Below the pieces are notes generated by a model. The model was not told the DNA's origin, searched no databases, and saw only the letters and a list, made by a program, of their open reading frames with translations. This document shows positions 8,626 to 18,687 of a stretch of DNA of 64,000 bases, piece after piece. The position numbers and the translations under genes are program-made. The DNA comes from Cellulomonas sp. Leaf334 (lineage in GTDB: Bacteria; Actinomycetota; Actinomycetes; Actinomycetales; Cellulomonadaceae). Numbering within the stretch: the stretch's first letter is position 1; every line of letters begins with the position of its first letter. The stretch lies in assembly GCF_001424195.1 (NCBI RefSeq), contig NZ_LMOO01000007.1:124313-188312 (forward strand). The letters run 5' to 3'.

Positions 8626-9075
8626 ATGGACACGCAGACCGTCTGGATCATCGTCGCCGTCGTCGTGGTCGTCCTGGTGATCGTCGCCGCCGTCGCCATG
8701 AGCCGGCGCAGCGGCTCACGCCGTGCAGACGCCGAACGCGCACGCGCGCAGGAGATCCGCGAGAAGGCCGCCGCCGACCAGGTCGAGGTCCAGCGCCGCG
8801 AGGCCGAGGCCGCCCGCCTGGACGCGCAGGCACGCCTGGCCCAGGCCGAGGCCGACGCCCGAGCAGCCGATGCTGCGGCGCTCCAGGCCGAAGCTCAGGC
8901 ACGCAGCACCGAGGCCAGCAGCGCACGGTCCGACCTGGACGACCGCCTCAGCACCGCGGACCGCATCGACCCTGACGTGGTCAGCGAGCAGACGACGAAC
9001 GTCCCCACCGCCGACCGCACCGTGCGCGACCGAGACGTCGTGGTCGAAGAGCGGCGCACAAACCCGCCGGTCTGA
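8626..9075 (+). CDS. Membrane-anchored Ala/Glu/Arg-rich coiled-coil protein
   Basis: The protein has 149 residues. One N-terminal hydrophobic helix (about residues 7-25, an Ile/Val-rich run) is followed by a basic stop-transfer stretch (MSRRSGSRR) and a long charged Ala/Glu/Gln segment predicted by eye to be coiled coil (about 35-115). The tail is polar. A GAGGAGG ribosome site supports the ATG at 8626 over earlier in-frame codons. Proteins of this sort are common in actinobacteria and have no defined function. Confidence 0.7.
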   Translation: MDTQTVWIIVAVVVVVLVIVAAVAMSRRSGSRRADAERARAQEIREKAAADQVEVQRREAEAARLDAQARLAQAEADARAADAAALQAEAQARSTEASSARSDLDDRLSTADRIDPDVVSEQTTNVPTADRTVRDRDVVVEERRTNPPV

Positions 9076-9289
9076 CCCACGGGTGCATCAGAACGGAGAC
9101 GCGCGCCTCGAACCGGCAGCTTGCCGTCGGAACCTCAGGTCAGAGGTCGAGCGAGCGCCGGAGTCCTCGATCGATCTCGCGCATGAGTGAGAACGGCGCT
9201 AACCCTCGGCCGGGGATCGTCGGACAGCCCGTGGACCGCTCTCGCCGCGAGCCTTCGTCGCTTCGGCGCGTGAACGCTGAGCCGGCCCT

Positions 9290-12200
9290 GTGCATGCCCG
9301 GGACGACGACCAGCGCCCCGTGACTACAGTGCCCAGCGTGAGCCCTGACGCGTCGACGAGGACAGCCTCCGGTCTGCGCGTCCACGTCGCGGAGCGCACC
9401 GACGTCCTGGTCGCCGCGCTGGCGGACGTCCTGGCGACGACCCCTTCCGACCCGTTCACGCCGGACGTCGTCGCCGTCCCGACGCGCGGCGTCGAGCGCT
9501 GGGTCGCCCAGCGGCTCTCGCACCGGCTGGGCACCGGTGCGGACGCGGACGGCATCTGCGCGAACGTGCTGTTCCCGTCGCCCCAGCGGCTGGTGAGCGA
9601 GGCCTCGGCGACGTCCGCCGACGAGGATCCATGGAGCCCCGAGCGGCTCGCGTGGCACGTCCTCGCGGCCGTCGACGCCCAGCACGGCGCGGACTGGCTC
9701 CGCACCGTGAGCCGCTTCCTCGGCGACGACCAGGACGAGGTGCGCCGCGGCCGCCGGTTCCGGCTGGCGCAGCGGGTGGCCCGCCTGTTCGGCACCTACG
9801 ACGTCCAGCGCCCGCAGATGGTGCGCGCCTGGGCGGAGGGTCGTGACGAGGACGGGCTCGGTGCGCCGCTCCCCCACGACCTGGCGTGGCAGCCGCGGCT
9901 GTGGCGTGCGGTCCGGGAGGCGGTCGACGAGGCGTCCCCGGCGGAGCGGCTCGACGACGCGGTGGCGCGGCTGCGGGCGGACCCGTCGAGCATCGACCTG
10001 CCCGCTCGGCTCTCGGTCTTCGGCGCCACGGCGCTCCCCGACGGCCACCTGCGCGTGCTCGACGCCCTGGCGGGGCACCGCGAGGTCCACCTGTGGCTGC
10101 CGCAGCCGTCGCTCGCGCTGTGGAGCCGGTTGACGTCCAGCGGTTCCACGCGCAGGTCAACTGCGCCCGCACCCGCGACGCACCCGCTGCTCGCGTCGAT
10201 GGCGAACGACGCGACCGAGCTCGCGGCACGGGTCCTGCACCTCGACCCCGACACCGAGGCCCTCCCCACACCACCGCGTCCGGACACCGCACTCGGCGCT
10301 CTCCAGACCCGCATCGCGGACGATCGCACCGACGGACCGACTTACCAGGCAGCCGCGGCAGACCGTTCCGTCCAGGTCCACGCCTGCCACGGCCGCTCCC
10401 GCCAGGTCGAGGTGCTCCGGGAGGTGGTCGTCGGCCTGCTCGCGGACGACGACACCCTGGAACCGCGCGACATCATCGTCATGTGCCCGGACGTCGAGGC
10501 GTTCGCCCCGCTCGTCGAGGCCGTGTTCGGCCCCGCCGCGGGCATCGACGAGGGAGCTCCGGAGCATCCCGGCCGCACGCTGCGGGTCCGGATCGCCGAC
10601 CGTGCGCCGCGGAGCGCCAACCCGGTGCTCGCCGTCGTCGCGACCCTGCTGGAGCTCGCCGAGTCGCGCGTCGGGGCGTCGGCCGTCGTCGACCTCGCCG
10701 GGCAGGCGCCCGTCCGGCGACGGTTCGGCTTCGACGACGAGGAGCTCGACCGGGTGCGGGCATGGGCGCTGGAGTCGGGGGTCCGGTGGGGCGAGGACGT
10801 GTCGCGACGCGAGCGCTACCAGATGGGCGCCCTGCCGCAGGGCACGTGGGCGACCGCGCTGGACCGGCTCCTGCTCGGGGTGGCGATGGCCGAGGAGGAC
10901 CAGCGTTTCGTCGGCACGGTCCTGCCCGTCGACGACGTCGGGTCGAGCGACGTGGACCTGGTCGGGCGCCTCGCGGAGTTCGTCGACCGGCTCACCGTGA
11001 CGCTCGGCGAGCTCGACGGTGCGCGACCGGCAGCCGACTGGTTCACGGCGCTGGACCGCGCCGTCCACCTGCTCACGGACGTCGCACCCGCCGACCGCTG
11101 GCAGCAGGCCGAGGCGGCCCGGGCGATCGACGCCGTGCGGACCGCGTCGAGCACGGTGCTGCGCCTCGCGGACGTCGTCGCGCTGCTCGAACCGCACCTG
11201 GCGGGCCGGCCGACGCGGGCGAACTTCCGCACCGGCGCGCTCACCGTGTGCTCGCTCGCGCCGATGCGTGCCGTACCGCACCGGGTGGTCGCGCTGCTGG
11301 GGATGGACGACGGCGCGTTCCCGCGTGGGTCCGGCCGCGACGGGGACGACATCCTGGCGCGCGACCCGCTCGTCGGTGAGCGCGACGCCCGCCAGGAGGA
11401 CCGTCAGCTGTTCCTCGACGCGGTGACGAGCGCGCAGCAGCACCTCGTGGTCGTGTACTCGGGGGCCGACGAGCGTACCGGTGCGACGCGACCGCCCGCG
11501 GTCCCGGTCGGGGAGCTGCTCGACGCCCTCGACAACACCGTGACCTGGCCGCAGGGAGCAACGGCACGGGACCGTGTCGTCCACCACCCGCTCCAGACGG
11601 TCGACGAGCGCAACTTCGGCCCGGGGCTGCTCGGCCGCAGCGAGCCGTTCAGCTTCGACGTGCTCGACCTCGCCGCGGCGCTCACGAGACGCCGCGACGA
11701 GCCGCCCGGGGCTCCGGAACCGCTGGCACCACCCGACGCCGACCACCTCGACCTCGAGGACCTGGCGTCCACCCTGGAGCACCCCGTCCGCGAGTTCTTC
11801 CGCAAGCGGCTCGGCGCGACGCTGCCCGGCGACGAGCCGCAGCTCGACGACCGGCTCCCCCTCGCGCTGGACGGCCTCGACCGCTGGGCGGTCGGCGACC
11901 GGCTGCTCCAGGCCGCGCTGGACGGCATCCCCCTCGACGACGCCGCCGCAGCGGAGCGCCGCCGCGGGCACATGCCCCCGGCCACCCTCGGCGGCGCCAC
12001 GCTCCAGCAGATCCGCGCGCAGGTCGAGCCGCTGCTGGCCGCGTCGGCGCGGTACCTCGCCGAGCCCGCGACCAGCATCGACGTCACCATCCCGCTGGAC
12101 GACGGTCGCGTGCTCACCGGCACCGTCAACGGGGTGCGCGGCGGCGTCCTGGTCCGCACGGTGTTCTCCCGGCTCGGCGCGAAGCACCGCCTGCGCGCCT

Positions 12201-12664
12201 GGGTCCAGCTGCTCGCCCTCGCCTCCGCCTTCCCGGAGCGCACCGTCGAGGCCGTGACGATCGGTCGGGGACAGGTCCGCTCGTCGCGCGTCGCGCGCCT
12301 CACCGCGCCGGACGACCCCCGAGCGGTCCTGCAGCGGCTGGTCGCCCTCCACGACGAGGCGATGTGCGGTCCGCTGCCCCTGCCGCTGGCGACGAGCCTG
12401 GCGTACGCGCACCCCCGCACCGGCGGTGGCGACGAGGCCGACGCGCTGACCAGTGCACGCACCGAGCTCGGGACCGCCGACGACGCGGCCGCGGGGCGTG
12501 GTGGGTTCGAGGCCGTGGACGACTACCACCTGCTCGCGTTCGGCGACCCGGTCACGTTCGACCGTCTCCTGCTGGAGCGGGCCACCGGCTCCGAGTCCAC
12601 GCGCTTCGGCGCCCTGGCGATGGCCCTGTGGTCGGACCTCGTCGAGCACGAGGAGGTCGGATGA
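9290..12664 (+). CDS. recC: Exodeoxyribonuclease V gamma subunit RecC
   Basis: RecC is the non-catalytic subunit of the RecBCD helicase-nuclease, which resects double-strand breaks; it splits the strands and reads Chi. The long ORF (up to 1124 residues) shows the RecC N-terminal pattern VVVPTRGVERWV-like (VAVPTRGVERWVAQRLSHR) and HACHGRSRQVEVLRE, characteristic of the family. It also has the RecC core segment VCSLAPMRAVPHRVVALLGM and DDGAFPR. The start is uncertain: the ATG at 9290 is furthest upstream, while in-frame GTGs at 9320 and 9338 would give a protein closer to usual N termini. The stop overlaps the recB ATG by 4 bases. Confidence 0.92.
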   Translation: MHARDDDQRPVTTVPSVSPDASTRTASGLRVHVAERTDVLVAALADVLATTPSDPFTPDVVAVPTRGVERWVAQRLSHRLGTGADADGICANVLFPSPQRLVSEASATSADEDPWSPERLAWHVLAAVDAQHGADWLRTVSRFLGDDQDEVRRGRRFRLAQRVARLFGTYDVQRPQMVRAWAEGRDEDGLGAPLPHDLAWQPRLWRAVREAVDEASPAERLDDAVARLRADPSSIDLPARLSVFGATALPDGHLRVLDALAGHREVHLWLPQPSLALWSRLTSSGSTRRSTAPAPATHPLLASMANDATELAARVLHLDPDTEALPTPPRPDTALGALQTRIADDRTDGPTYQAAAADRSVQVHACHGRSRQVEVLREVVVGLLADDDTLEPRDIIVMCPDVEAFAPLVEAVFGPAAGIDEGAPEHPGRTLRVRIADRAPRSANPVLAVVATLLELAESRVGASAVVDLAGQAPVRRRFGFDDEELDRVRAWALESGVRWGEDVSRRERYQMGALPQGTWATALDRLLLGVAMAEEDQRFVGTVLPVDDVGSSDVDLVGRLAEFVDRLTVTLGELDGARPAADWFTALDRAVHLLTDVAPADRWQQAEAARAIDAVRTASSTVLRLADVVALLEPHLAGRPTRANFRTGALTVCSLAPMRAVPHRVVALLGMDDGAFPRGSGRDGDDILARDPLVGERDARQEDRQLFLDAVTSAQQHLVVVYSGADERTGATRPPAVPVGELLDALDNTVTWPQGATARDRVVHHPLQTVDERNFGPGLLGRSEPFSFDVLDLAAALTRRRDEPPGAPEPLAPPDADHLDLEDLASTLEHPVREFFRKRLGATLPGDEPQLDDRLPLALDGLDRWAVGDRLLQAALDGIPLDDAAAAERRRGHMPPATLGGATLQQIRAQVEPLLAASARYLAEPATSIDVTIPLDDGRVLTGTVNGVRGGVLVRTVFSRLGAKHRLRAWVQLLALASAFPERTVEAVTIGRGQVRSSRVARLTAPDDPRAVLQRLVALHDEAMCGPLPLPLATSLAYAHPRTGGGDEADALTSARTELGTADDAAAGRGGFEAVDDYHLLAFGDPVTFDRLLLERATGSESTRFGALAMALWSDLVEHEEVG

Positions 12665-15600
12665 CCGAGCCGTTCGACGTCTGCGGCCCGCTACCGCAGG
12701 GCACGGTCGTGCTCGAGGCGAGCGCCGGCACGGGCAAGACGACGACGATCGCGTCGCTGACCGCCCGGTACGTCGCGGAGGGCGTCGCCCGCCTGCCCGA
12801 GCTGATGCTCGTGACGTTCGGCCGGCTGGCCACGTCCGAGCTGCGCGAACGGGTCCGCGAGCGCCTGGTCGAGGTCGAGCGCGCGCTCCGGGACGGCACG
12901 GCCTCGTCGGACCCGGTCATCACCCTGTTGGCCCGCACGGATCGCACGGTCCGGGCGCAGCGCCTCGCGGTCGCGCTCGCGGAGTTCGACGCCGCGACGA
13001 TCACCACCACGCATGGCTTCTGCCAGCAGATGCTCACGTCGTTGGGCACGCTCGGTGACGTCGAGCCCGATGCGCGGCTGGTCCCGGACATCGCGTCGTT
13101 GGAGGCGGAGGTGGTCGACGACCTCTACCTGCGCAAGTACGCGTTCACGGGCTCCCCGACCCTGTCCGTCCAGGACGCCCGCACCATCGCGCACGAGGCG
13201 GTCAGCGACGCCGCCGCGACGCTGGAACCCGCCGACGCGTCGGGGAGGGCGCGCGACTCGTACGGTCTCGCCACGGCTGCCCGCCGCGAGCTGCTGCGCC
13301 GCAAGCGCGCGCTGCGGGTGCTCGACTACGACGACCTGCTGGTGCTGCTGCGGGACGCGCTGACCGACCCGGAGACGGGGGCCGCCGCCGCGGAACGCGT
13401 GCGCTCCCGGTACCGCATCGTGATGGTCGACGAGTTCCAGGACACCGACCCGGTCCAGTGGGACATCCTGCGGACCGCGTTCCACGGGCACCGCACCCTG
13501 GTGCTCATCGGGGACCCGAAGCAGGCCGTCTACCGGTTCCGCGGCGCCGACGTCGCGACGTACCTGCGTGCCCGCGCGGTCGCGACCACGCAGACGCTGC
13601 ACCGCAACTGGCGCGCCGACCCGGCCGTCCTCGACGGGCTCGCCCCGATCCTGGCCGGCACCGCGCTCGGCGACCCCCGCATCGTCGTCCACCCGATCGA
13701 ACCCGCACGCACGGGCCGACGCCTGCGCGGCGGACCGGCGGTGCGCATCCGGCAGATCACGCGTACGGCGCTCGGTGCGGCCGACGGTGCGGCGAACCCG
13801 CCCGTCGGCAAGGTCCGCGAGCTCGTGTACGCCGACGTCGCCGCGCAGGTCCTGCGCACCCTCGCGGACGAGCAGCTTGCCGACGACGACGGGGGCTGGC
13901 GGTCGGTCGAGCCGGGCGACATCGCGGTGCTCACGCGCGTCAACCGGGACGCCGTCGCGGTGCAGCGTGCCCTGGCGTCCGCCGGTGTGCCGGCCGTGAT
14001 CTCGATGCTGTCCAGCGTGTTCGCGACGCCGTCCGCCCGCGACTGGCTGGTCCTGCTCTCGGCGCTCGCCCGGCCGGGCGTCGGCGGGTTCGTGTCGGCC
14101 GCGGCCCTCACGCCGTTCGTCGGCTGGAGCACGAACGAGCTCGCGGAGGCGTCCGACGAGCGCCGCGACCAGCTCGCCGACCTGCTGCGCACCTGGTCGC
14201 GCGTGCTCGACGACCACGGCGTCGCGTCCCTGCTCGAAGCCACCGCCGCGCACGGCCTGCGCGAACGGCTGGTGCGCCTGCCGGACGGCGAACGTCGCCT
14301 GACCGACGTCCGGCACGTCGGCGAGGCGCTGCACGCGGCCGCGACGGACGACGGGCTCGGCGCCGCCGCTCTGCTGGAGTGGCTGCGTGCGCGTGTCGAC
14401 GAGGCCGGGCAGGACTACGCCGAGGAGCGCAGCCGGCGGCTGGAGACCGACACCGCGGCCGTGCAGGTCATCACCGTGCACGCGAGCAAGGGCCTGCAGT
14501 TCCCCGTCGTGCTCGTGCCGTTCCTCTGGGACAAGTACTCGCCGCCCAGCCCCGCGACCATCGGGTACGACCGGGACGACGTCCGGCTGCTGCACGTCGG
14601 CGGCAAGGGCAGCCCGGGGTACGACGAGGCGCGCGCCGCCGGTGCCGCCGCCGACGACGGCGAAGGTCTGCGCCTGGCGTACGTCGCCCTGACGCGCGCC
14701 ACCAGCCAGGTCGTCGCCTGGTGGGCGCCGTCGGCGAACTCCGTCCGCGGCGCCCTGACGAGGCTCCTGCTCAGCGCTCGGGACGCCGACGGGAATCCGG
14801 CCGAGCTGGTGAAGTCGGTCACCGACGCGGCGACGACCACGGCACTGCGGACGCTCGCGAACGACGCCCTGGAGGTCGAGATCGTCACCTCGGCGTCCAC
14901 CGTCGGCCACTGGGCACCACCCGCACCACCGGCGACGGACCTGCGGGCGGCGACCCTCGACCGACGGCCGGACGTGACGTGGCGACGGACCTCCTACTCC
15001 GCGCTGACGGCGGCCGCGCACGACGGTGGGCGTGTCGGCAGCGAGCCGGAGCTCCCGGGTGTCCAGGACGAGCCCGACGGCGCGACCGACCCGGTCGCGA
15101 CGGACGTCGACGACGGCGACCTCGGCCGCGACGTCCCCTCCCCGATGGCCGACCAGCCGTCCGGCACCGCGTTCGGCACGTTCGTCCACCGCGTCCTGGA
15201 GCTCGTCGACACGAGCGCCCCGGACCTGGCCGCCGAGCTGACCGCCCGCTGCGCCGAGCTCACCCCCGACCCGGCGACGACCGCGTCGGCGCTGCTCCCG
15301 TCGCTCCACACCCCGCTCGGCCCCCTGGCCGGCAACCTGTCGCTCGCCGCGATCAGCCCGCGGGACCGCCTCGCGGAGCTGGACTTCGAGCTCCCGCTCG
15401 CCGGCGGCGACACCGGCCCCCACCGAGGTGCGAAGACGGTCCGCGACCTCGCCGGCCTGCTGCGCACGCACCTGCCCGCCGAGGACCCCTTCGCCCCCTA
15501 CGCCGATCGCCTCGACACCCTCTCCACCGTTCGCCTGCGCGGCTACCTCACCGGCTCGATCGACGCCGTCCTGCGCGTGCCGGCGGACGTCCCGGGCAGC

Positions 15601-15942
15601 CACCGTTACCTCGTCGTCGACTACAAGACGAACCGCCTCGGCCCGTTCGACGATCCCCTGACGCTCTGGCACTACCGCCCGGCGTCGACGGTCGCCGCGA
15701 TGATGGACGCCCACTACCCGCTGCAGCTCCTCCTGTACTCCGCGGCGCTGCACCGCTACCTGCGCTGGCGTCTTCCGTCCTACAGCCCGGACGAGCACCT
15801 CGGCGGCGGTCTGTACCTGTTCCTGCGCGGGATGGCCGGCCCGACCACCCCGACGGTCGACGGCGTGCCGTTCGGCGTCGTCTCGTGGCGCCCGCCCGCT
15901 GCGCTCGTCATCGCCCTCTCCGACCTGCTGGCGGGCTCATGA
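12661..15942 (+). CDS. recB: Exodeoxyribonuclease V beta subunit RecB (helicase-nuclease)
   Basis: RecB supplies the slow 3'-5' helicase and the only nuclease of RecBCD. The protein has 1093 residues. Walker A is at about residue 20 (LEASAGTGKTTTIASL). Helicase motif II is VMVDEFQDTDPVQWD near 253-267, then LIGDPKQAVYRFRGAD (motif III). VITVHASKGLQFPVV and LAYVALTRATSQVV are motifs V and VI. The C-terminal nuclease has the catalytic DYK in VVDYKTNRLG near residue 984, with the upstream acidic LDFEL. It overlaps recC and recD by 4 bases each. Confidence 0.95.
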   Translation: MTEPFDVCGPLPQGTVVLEASAGTGKTTTIASLTARYVAEGVARLPELMLVTFGRLATSELRERVRERLVEVERALRDGTASSDPVITLLARTDRTVRAQRLAVALAEFDAATITTTHGFCQQMLTSLGTLGDVEPDARLVPDIASLEAEVVDDLYLRKYAFTGSPTLSVQDARTIAHEAVSDAAATLEPADASGRARDSYGLATAARRELLRRKRALRVLDYDDLLVLLRDALTDPETGAAAAERVRSRYRIVMVDEFQDTDPVQWDILRTAFHGHRTLVLIGDPKQAVYRFRGADVATYLRARAVATTQTLHRNWRADPAVLDGLAPILAGTALGDPRIVVHPIEPARTGRRLRGGPAVRIRQITRTALGAADGAANPPVGKVRELVYADVAAQVLRTLADEQLADDDGGWRSVEPGDIAVLTRVNRDAVAVQRALASAGVPAVISMLSSVFATPSARDWLVLLSALARPGVGGFVSAAALTPFVGWSTNELAEASDERRDQLADLLRTWSRVLDDHGVASLLEATAAHGLRERLVRLPDGERRLTDVRHVGEALHAAATDDGLGAAALLEWLRARVDEAGQDYAEERSRRLETDTAAVQVITVHASKGLQFPVVLVPFLWDKYSPPSPATIGYDRDDVRLLHVGGKGSPGYDEARAAGAAADDGEGLRLAYVALTRATSQVVAWWAPSANSVRGALTRLLLSARDADGNPAELVKSVTDAATTTALRTLANDALEVEIVTSASTVGHWAPPAPPATDLRAATLDRRPDVTWRRTSYSALTAAAHDGGRVGSEPELPGVQDEPDGATDPVATDVDDGDLGRDVPSPMADQPSGTAFGTFVHRVLELVDTSAPDLAAELTARCAELTPDPATTASALLPSLHTPLGPLAGNLSLAAISPRDRLAELDFELPLAGGDTGPHRGAKTVRDLAGLLRTHLPAEDPFAPYADRLDTLSTVRLRGYLTGSIDAVLRVPADVPGSHRYLVVDYKTNRLGPFDDPLTLWHYRPASTVAAMMDAHYPLQLLLYSAALHRYLRWRLPSYSPDEHLGGGLYLFLRGMAGPTTPTVDGVPFGVVSWRPPAALVIALSDLLAGS

Positions 15943-17624
15943 CGACCATCGAGGACCCGTACGCCGCGAGCATCCCGTGGCGCGTCACCGGTCTGCTCGC
16001 GGACCGGGCGGACCTGACCTCCGCCGACGTGCACGTCGCCCGACGCCTCGGCGCGATCGGCGGCGAGGACGACGAGCGCGTCCTGCTCGCCGCGGCGCTC
16101 GCGGTTCAGGCGCTGCGCAGCGGGTCGGTGTGCGTGGTCCTCGACGACGTCGCGGAGGGACCCACCGAGTGGCACGCGGCCGTCCGCCGCAGCCCGCTCG
16201 TCGCCGACGGCCCGGACGGCCCGGCGGACCGCCCGCTGCGGTGGGTCGACGGCCGCGTCTACCTCGACCGCTACTGGCGCGACGAGCAGACGGTCCGGTC
16301 GGCGATGCACGAGCGCCTCGCCCGACCGGCCCCCGCCGACCCGGTCGCCCTGTCGTCGGCGATCGACCGCCTGTACCCGTCGGCCACGGACGACGCCCAG
16401 CGCGAGGCGCTCCGGACCGCCGCGACGTCGTACCTCACCGTCCTCACGGGCGGTCCCGGCACCGGCAAGACGACGACGGTCGCCCGGCTGGTCGCCACCC
16501 TGCAGGCCGCCGCCGGACCCGGGCTGCGGGTCGCGCTCGCCGCGCCGACGGGCAAGGCCGCCGCGCGCCTGCAGGAGTCGGTCAACACGGAGGTCGCCAC
16601 GCTCGACGGCGTCGGCCCGGTGCAGGCCACGACCCTCCACCGCCTGCTCGGCTGGCGTCCCGGCACCACCACCCGATTCCGCCACGACCGCCTGCGCCGG
16701 CTCCCGCACGACGTGGTCATCGTCGACGAGTCCTCGATGGTGTCGCTGTCCCTCATGGCGCGACTGGTCGAGGCCCTCCGGCCGACCGCCCGCCTGGTGC
16801 TCGTCGGCGACCCGGACCAGCTCGCCAGCGTCGAGGCCGGTGCGGTGCTCGGCGACCTCGTCGCGTCGCTCCCCCGCGGCGTCGTCCGCCTGACCCGCGC
16901 GCACCGCTACGGCCCGGCCCTCGCCGCGCTCGCCGAGGCGATCCGGCAGGGCGACGCCGACACCACCCTCGCGCTGCTGCGTTCCGGCGACGAGCACCGC
17001 GCGCTGGTGGAGCCGGCGGCCGACAGGTTGTCGCCGCAGGACCTGGCCGGACTGCGCGCGGACGTCGAGGCCAGCGGCGCCGCCCTCGTCGAGACGGCGC
17101 GTGCGGGCGACGCCCCCGCCGCGCTGCGCGCCCTGGGCGCGCACCGGCTCCTGGTCGCCCACCGCGAGGGCCCGTTCGGCCTGGCCCACTGGGCCGCGAC
17201 CGCCGAGACGTGGATCGGCTCCGGCACGGGCGCGTGGCCCGTCGGCCGACCACTGCTGGTCACGGAGAACGACCGCGCCAGCGGCCTCTACAACGGTGAC
17301 ACCGGCGTCGTGATCTCGGACGGACTCGGCGGCGTCGTGGTGGCCTTCGGCGAGCCCGACGACCCGCGTCTCGTCCGCCCCCACCGGCTGCCCGCCGTGC
17401 AGCCCGTCCACGCGATGACGGTCCACCGCGGCCAGGGCAGCCAGTTCGACCGCGTCACGCTCCTGCTGCCACCGGCCACGTCCCCGCTGCTCACCCGCGA
17501 GCTCCTCTACACCGCGGTCACCCGCGCCCGCGAGCACGTCCGCGTCATCGGCACCCAGGACGCCGTCCGCGCCGCTGTCGAGAGACCGGTCCGCCGGGCG
17601 AGCGGCCTGCGCGAGCCGCGATGA
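15939..17624 (+). CDS. recD: Exodeoxyribonuclease V alpha subunit RecD (5'-3' helicase)
   Basis: RecD is the fast 5'-3' SF1B helicase of RecBCD. The 561-residue protein has an N-terminal helical domain that contacts RecC. Walker A, TGGPGTGKTTTVARL, is near residue 171, followed by APTGKAAARL (motif Ia). VIVDESSMVSLSLMARL is Walker B, VLVGDPDQLASVEAG is motif III, and the C-terminal UvrD-C2 region reads VHAMTVHRGQGSQFDRV then LYTAVTRAREHVRV. It is the last gene of the recCBD operon; 121 bases separate it from a convergent operon. Confidence 0.95.
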   Translation: MTTIEDPYAASIPWRVTGLLADRADLTSADVHVARRLGAIGGEDDERVLLAAALAVQALRSGSVCVVLDDVAEGPTEWHAAVRRSPLVADGPDGPADRPLRWVDGRVYLDRYWRDEQTVRSAMHERLARPAPADPVALSSAIDRLYPSATDDAQREALRTAATSYLTVLTGGPGTGKTTTVARLVATLQAAAGPGLRVALAAPTGKAAARLQESVNTEVATLDGVGPVQATTLHRLLGWRPGTTTRFRHDRLRRLPHDVVIVDESSMVSLSLMARLVEALRPTARLVLVGDPDQLASVEAGAVLGDLVASLPRGVVRLTRAHRYGPALAALAEAIRQGDADTTLALLRSGDEHRALVEPAADRLSPQDLAGLRADVEASGAALVETARAGDAPAALRALGAHRLLVAHREGPFGLAHWAATAETWIGSGTGAWPVGRPLLVTENDRASGLYNGDTGVVISDGLGGVVVAFGEPDDPRLVRPHRLPAVQPVHAMTVHRGQGSQFDRVTLLLPPATSPLLTRELLYTAVTRAREHVRVIGTQDAVRAAVERPVRRASGLREPR

Positions 17625-17745
17625 CAGCGACTACAGCACGAGGTCGGTCTGTGGCCCGAGAGGGTTCGCGCTTCTGCACGGACTCACCATTCAGCGCGGC
17701 CTGGCACGGTGCGGCGGGGACGCCGATCTCATGTGCGAGACCGCC

Positions 17746-18675
17746 CTAGTTCGTCACGTCCGTCGTCCCGCTCGTGAATGTCGGCTCCGACCCCGTCAGT
17801 CCACGCAGCACATACTCGGTCAGTCGTGCTCCTTGCACGCGTTCGTCGTCGGGGTCCGTCGGGAGCGGCCAGCGCAGCTGGGTGTAGAGCTCCGCGCGAT
17901 ACAAGTCGAACGCGGCCTCCACGAGGTCGGCGAAGGCCTCCGCTCGCAGAGGGACGAGCCAGGTGACCGCAAGTACCACGCAGCTCAGCCCGACCGCGGC
18001 GGCCCACCATGCGAGCGGCGTGAACGCCACGAAGAGAACCCCCCAGATCGCCATCGCCACGGCATCGTCGAGCGCTGTGCGAACCCTCGCGAGTCCCTTC
18101 TGGATCGGCTCGGGTAGCAACAGCCACAGGTGCGACCAGACCGTGCTGGTGTCCAGCCCGTACCGCGGCTGGGCGCGATGCTCCGCAGCTCGAAGTATGT
18201 TTCCGACGCGCGTCGGGAGAAACGCACTGCTGTCGGGATAGCGGCGCAGCTTCCGGTCCAGTTCCGCGAACCGCACCTCCTGCTGGGGGGTTGCGGTCCC
18301 GCCGAGCACCGGGTCGGACAGTGCATCCCACTCCTCGATGAGAACCGCGCACCGTTCCCCGTGACGCGCCGCACCCCAGGACTTCAGCCACGCCGGCCAG
18401 GAGTCACCCTGGAGCAGCCGCAGGAGCGGCCCGGAGAGAGCGCCGACCGCAACACCGGACGCCGAAACCACCAACAAGGCCACGACGAGAGACCCAACCT
18501 GAACGACGGCGGTCTGCGCGCCGAGCCACGCCACCACCGGGTCGATCGCCCCGAGGCCGTAACGCCAGAGCCAGGCGGCCGCTCCAGCGAGCCAGAACAC
18601 CAGCGCCGGTACCGAGACAGCCATCCACCGCTCCGCGGTCTTCTCGCCCAGCGCCACCAAGAACTTGTCGAGCAT
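17746..18675 (-). CDS. Membrane protein at the 3' end of the caspase-FlhA-like operon
   Basis: The 309-residue protein has hydrophobic segments at about 20-45 and 55-85 and a paired block at about 205-245, suggesting roughly four membrane helices. The soluble middle loop (about 95-195) carries ERCAVLIEEWDALSDPV and LPTRVGNILRAAEHR. I do not recognise a family. It is the last gene of the minus-strand series, 12 bases after the small zinc-knuckle gene, so it is probably co-transcribed with the caspase and FlhA-like genes. A membrane effector or anchor is a reasonable but unproven role. Confidence 0.7.
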   Translation of the reverse strand: MLDKFLVALGEKTAERWMAVSVPALVFWLAGAAAWLWRYGLGAIDPVVAWLGAQTAVVQVGSLVVALLVVSASGVAVGALSGPLLRLLQGDSWPAWLKSWGAARHGERCAVLIEEWDALSDPVLGGTATPQQEVRFAELDRKLRRYPDSSAFLPTRVGNILRAAEHRAQPRYGLDTSTVWSHLWLLLPEPIQKGLARVRTALDDAVAMAIWGVLFVAFTPLAWWAAAVGLSCVVLAVTWLVPLRAEAFADLVEAAFDLYRAELYTQLRWPLPTDPDDERVQGARLTEYVLRGLTGSEPTFTSGTTDVTN

Positions 18676-18687
18676 CGCAGCCGATCC

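Noticed and set aside
8867..9080. Small antisense ORFs around the coiled-coil gene
   Set aside because: They mirror the Ala/Glu/Arg repeat sequence on the other strand, with no ribosome sites.
10157..12649. Long minus-strand open frames opposite recC and recB
   Set aside because: They are shadows of the very GC-rich coding strand: composition is Arg/Gly/Ala/Pro-rich, with no domains, and the opposite strand encodes clear RecC and RecB.
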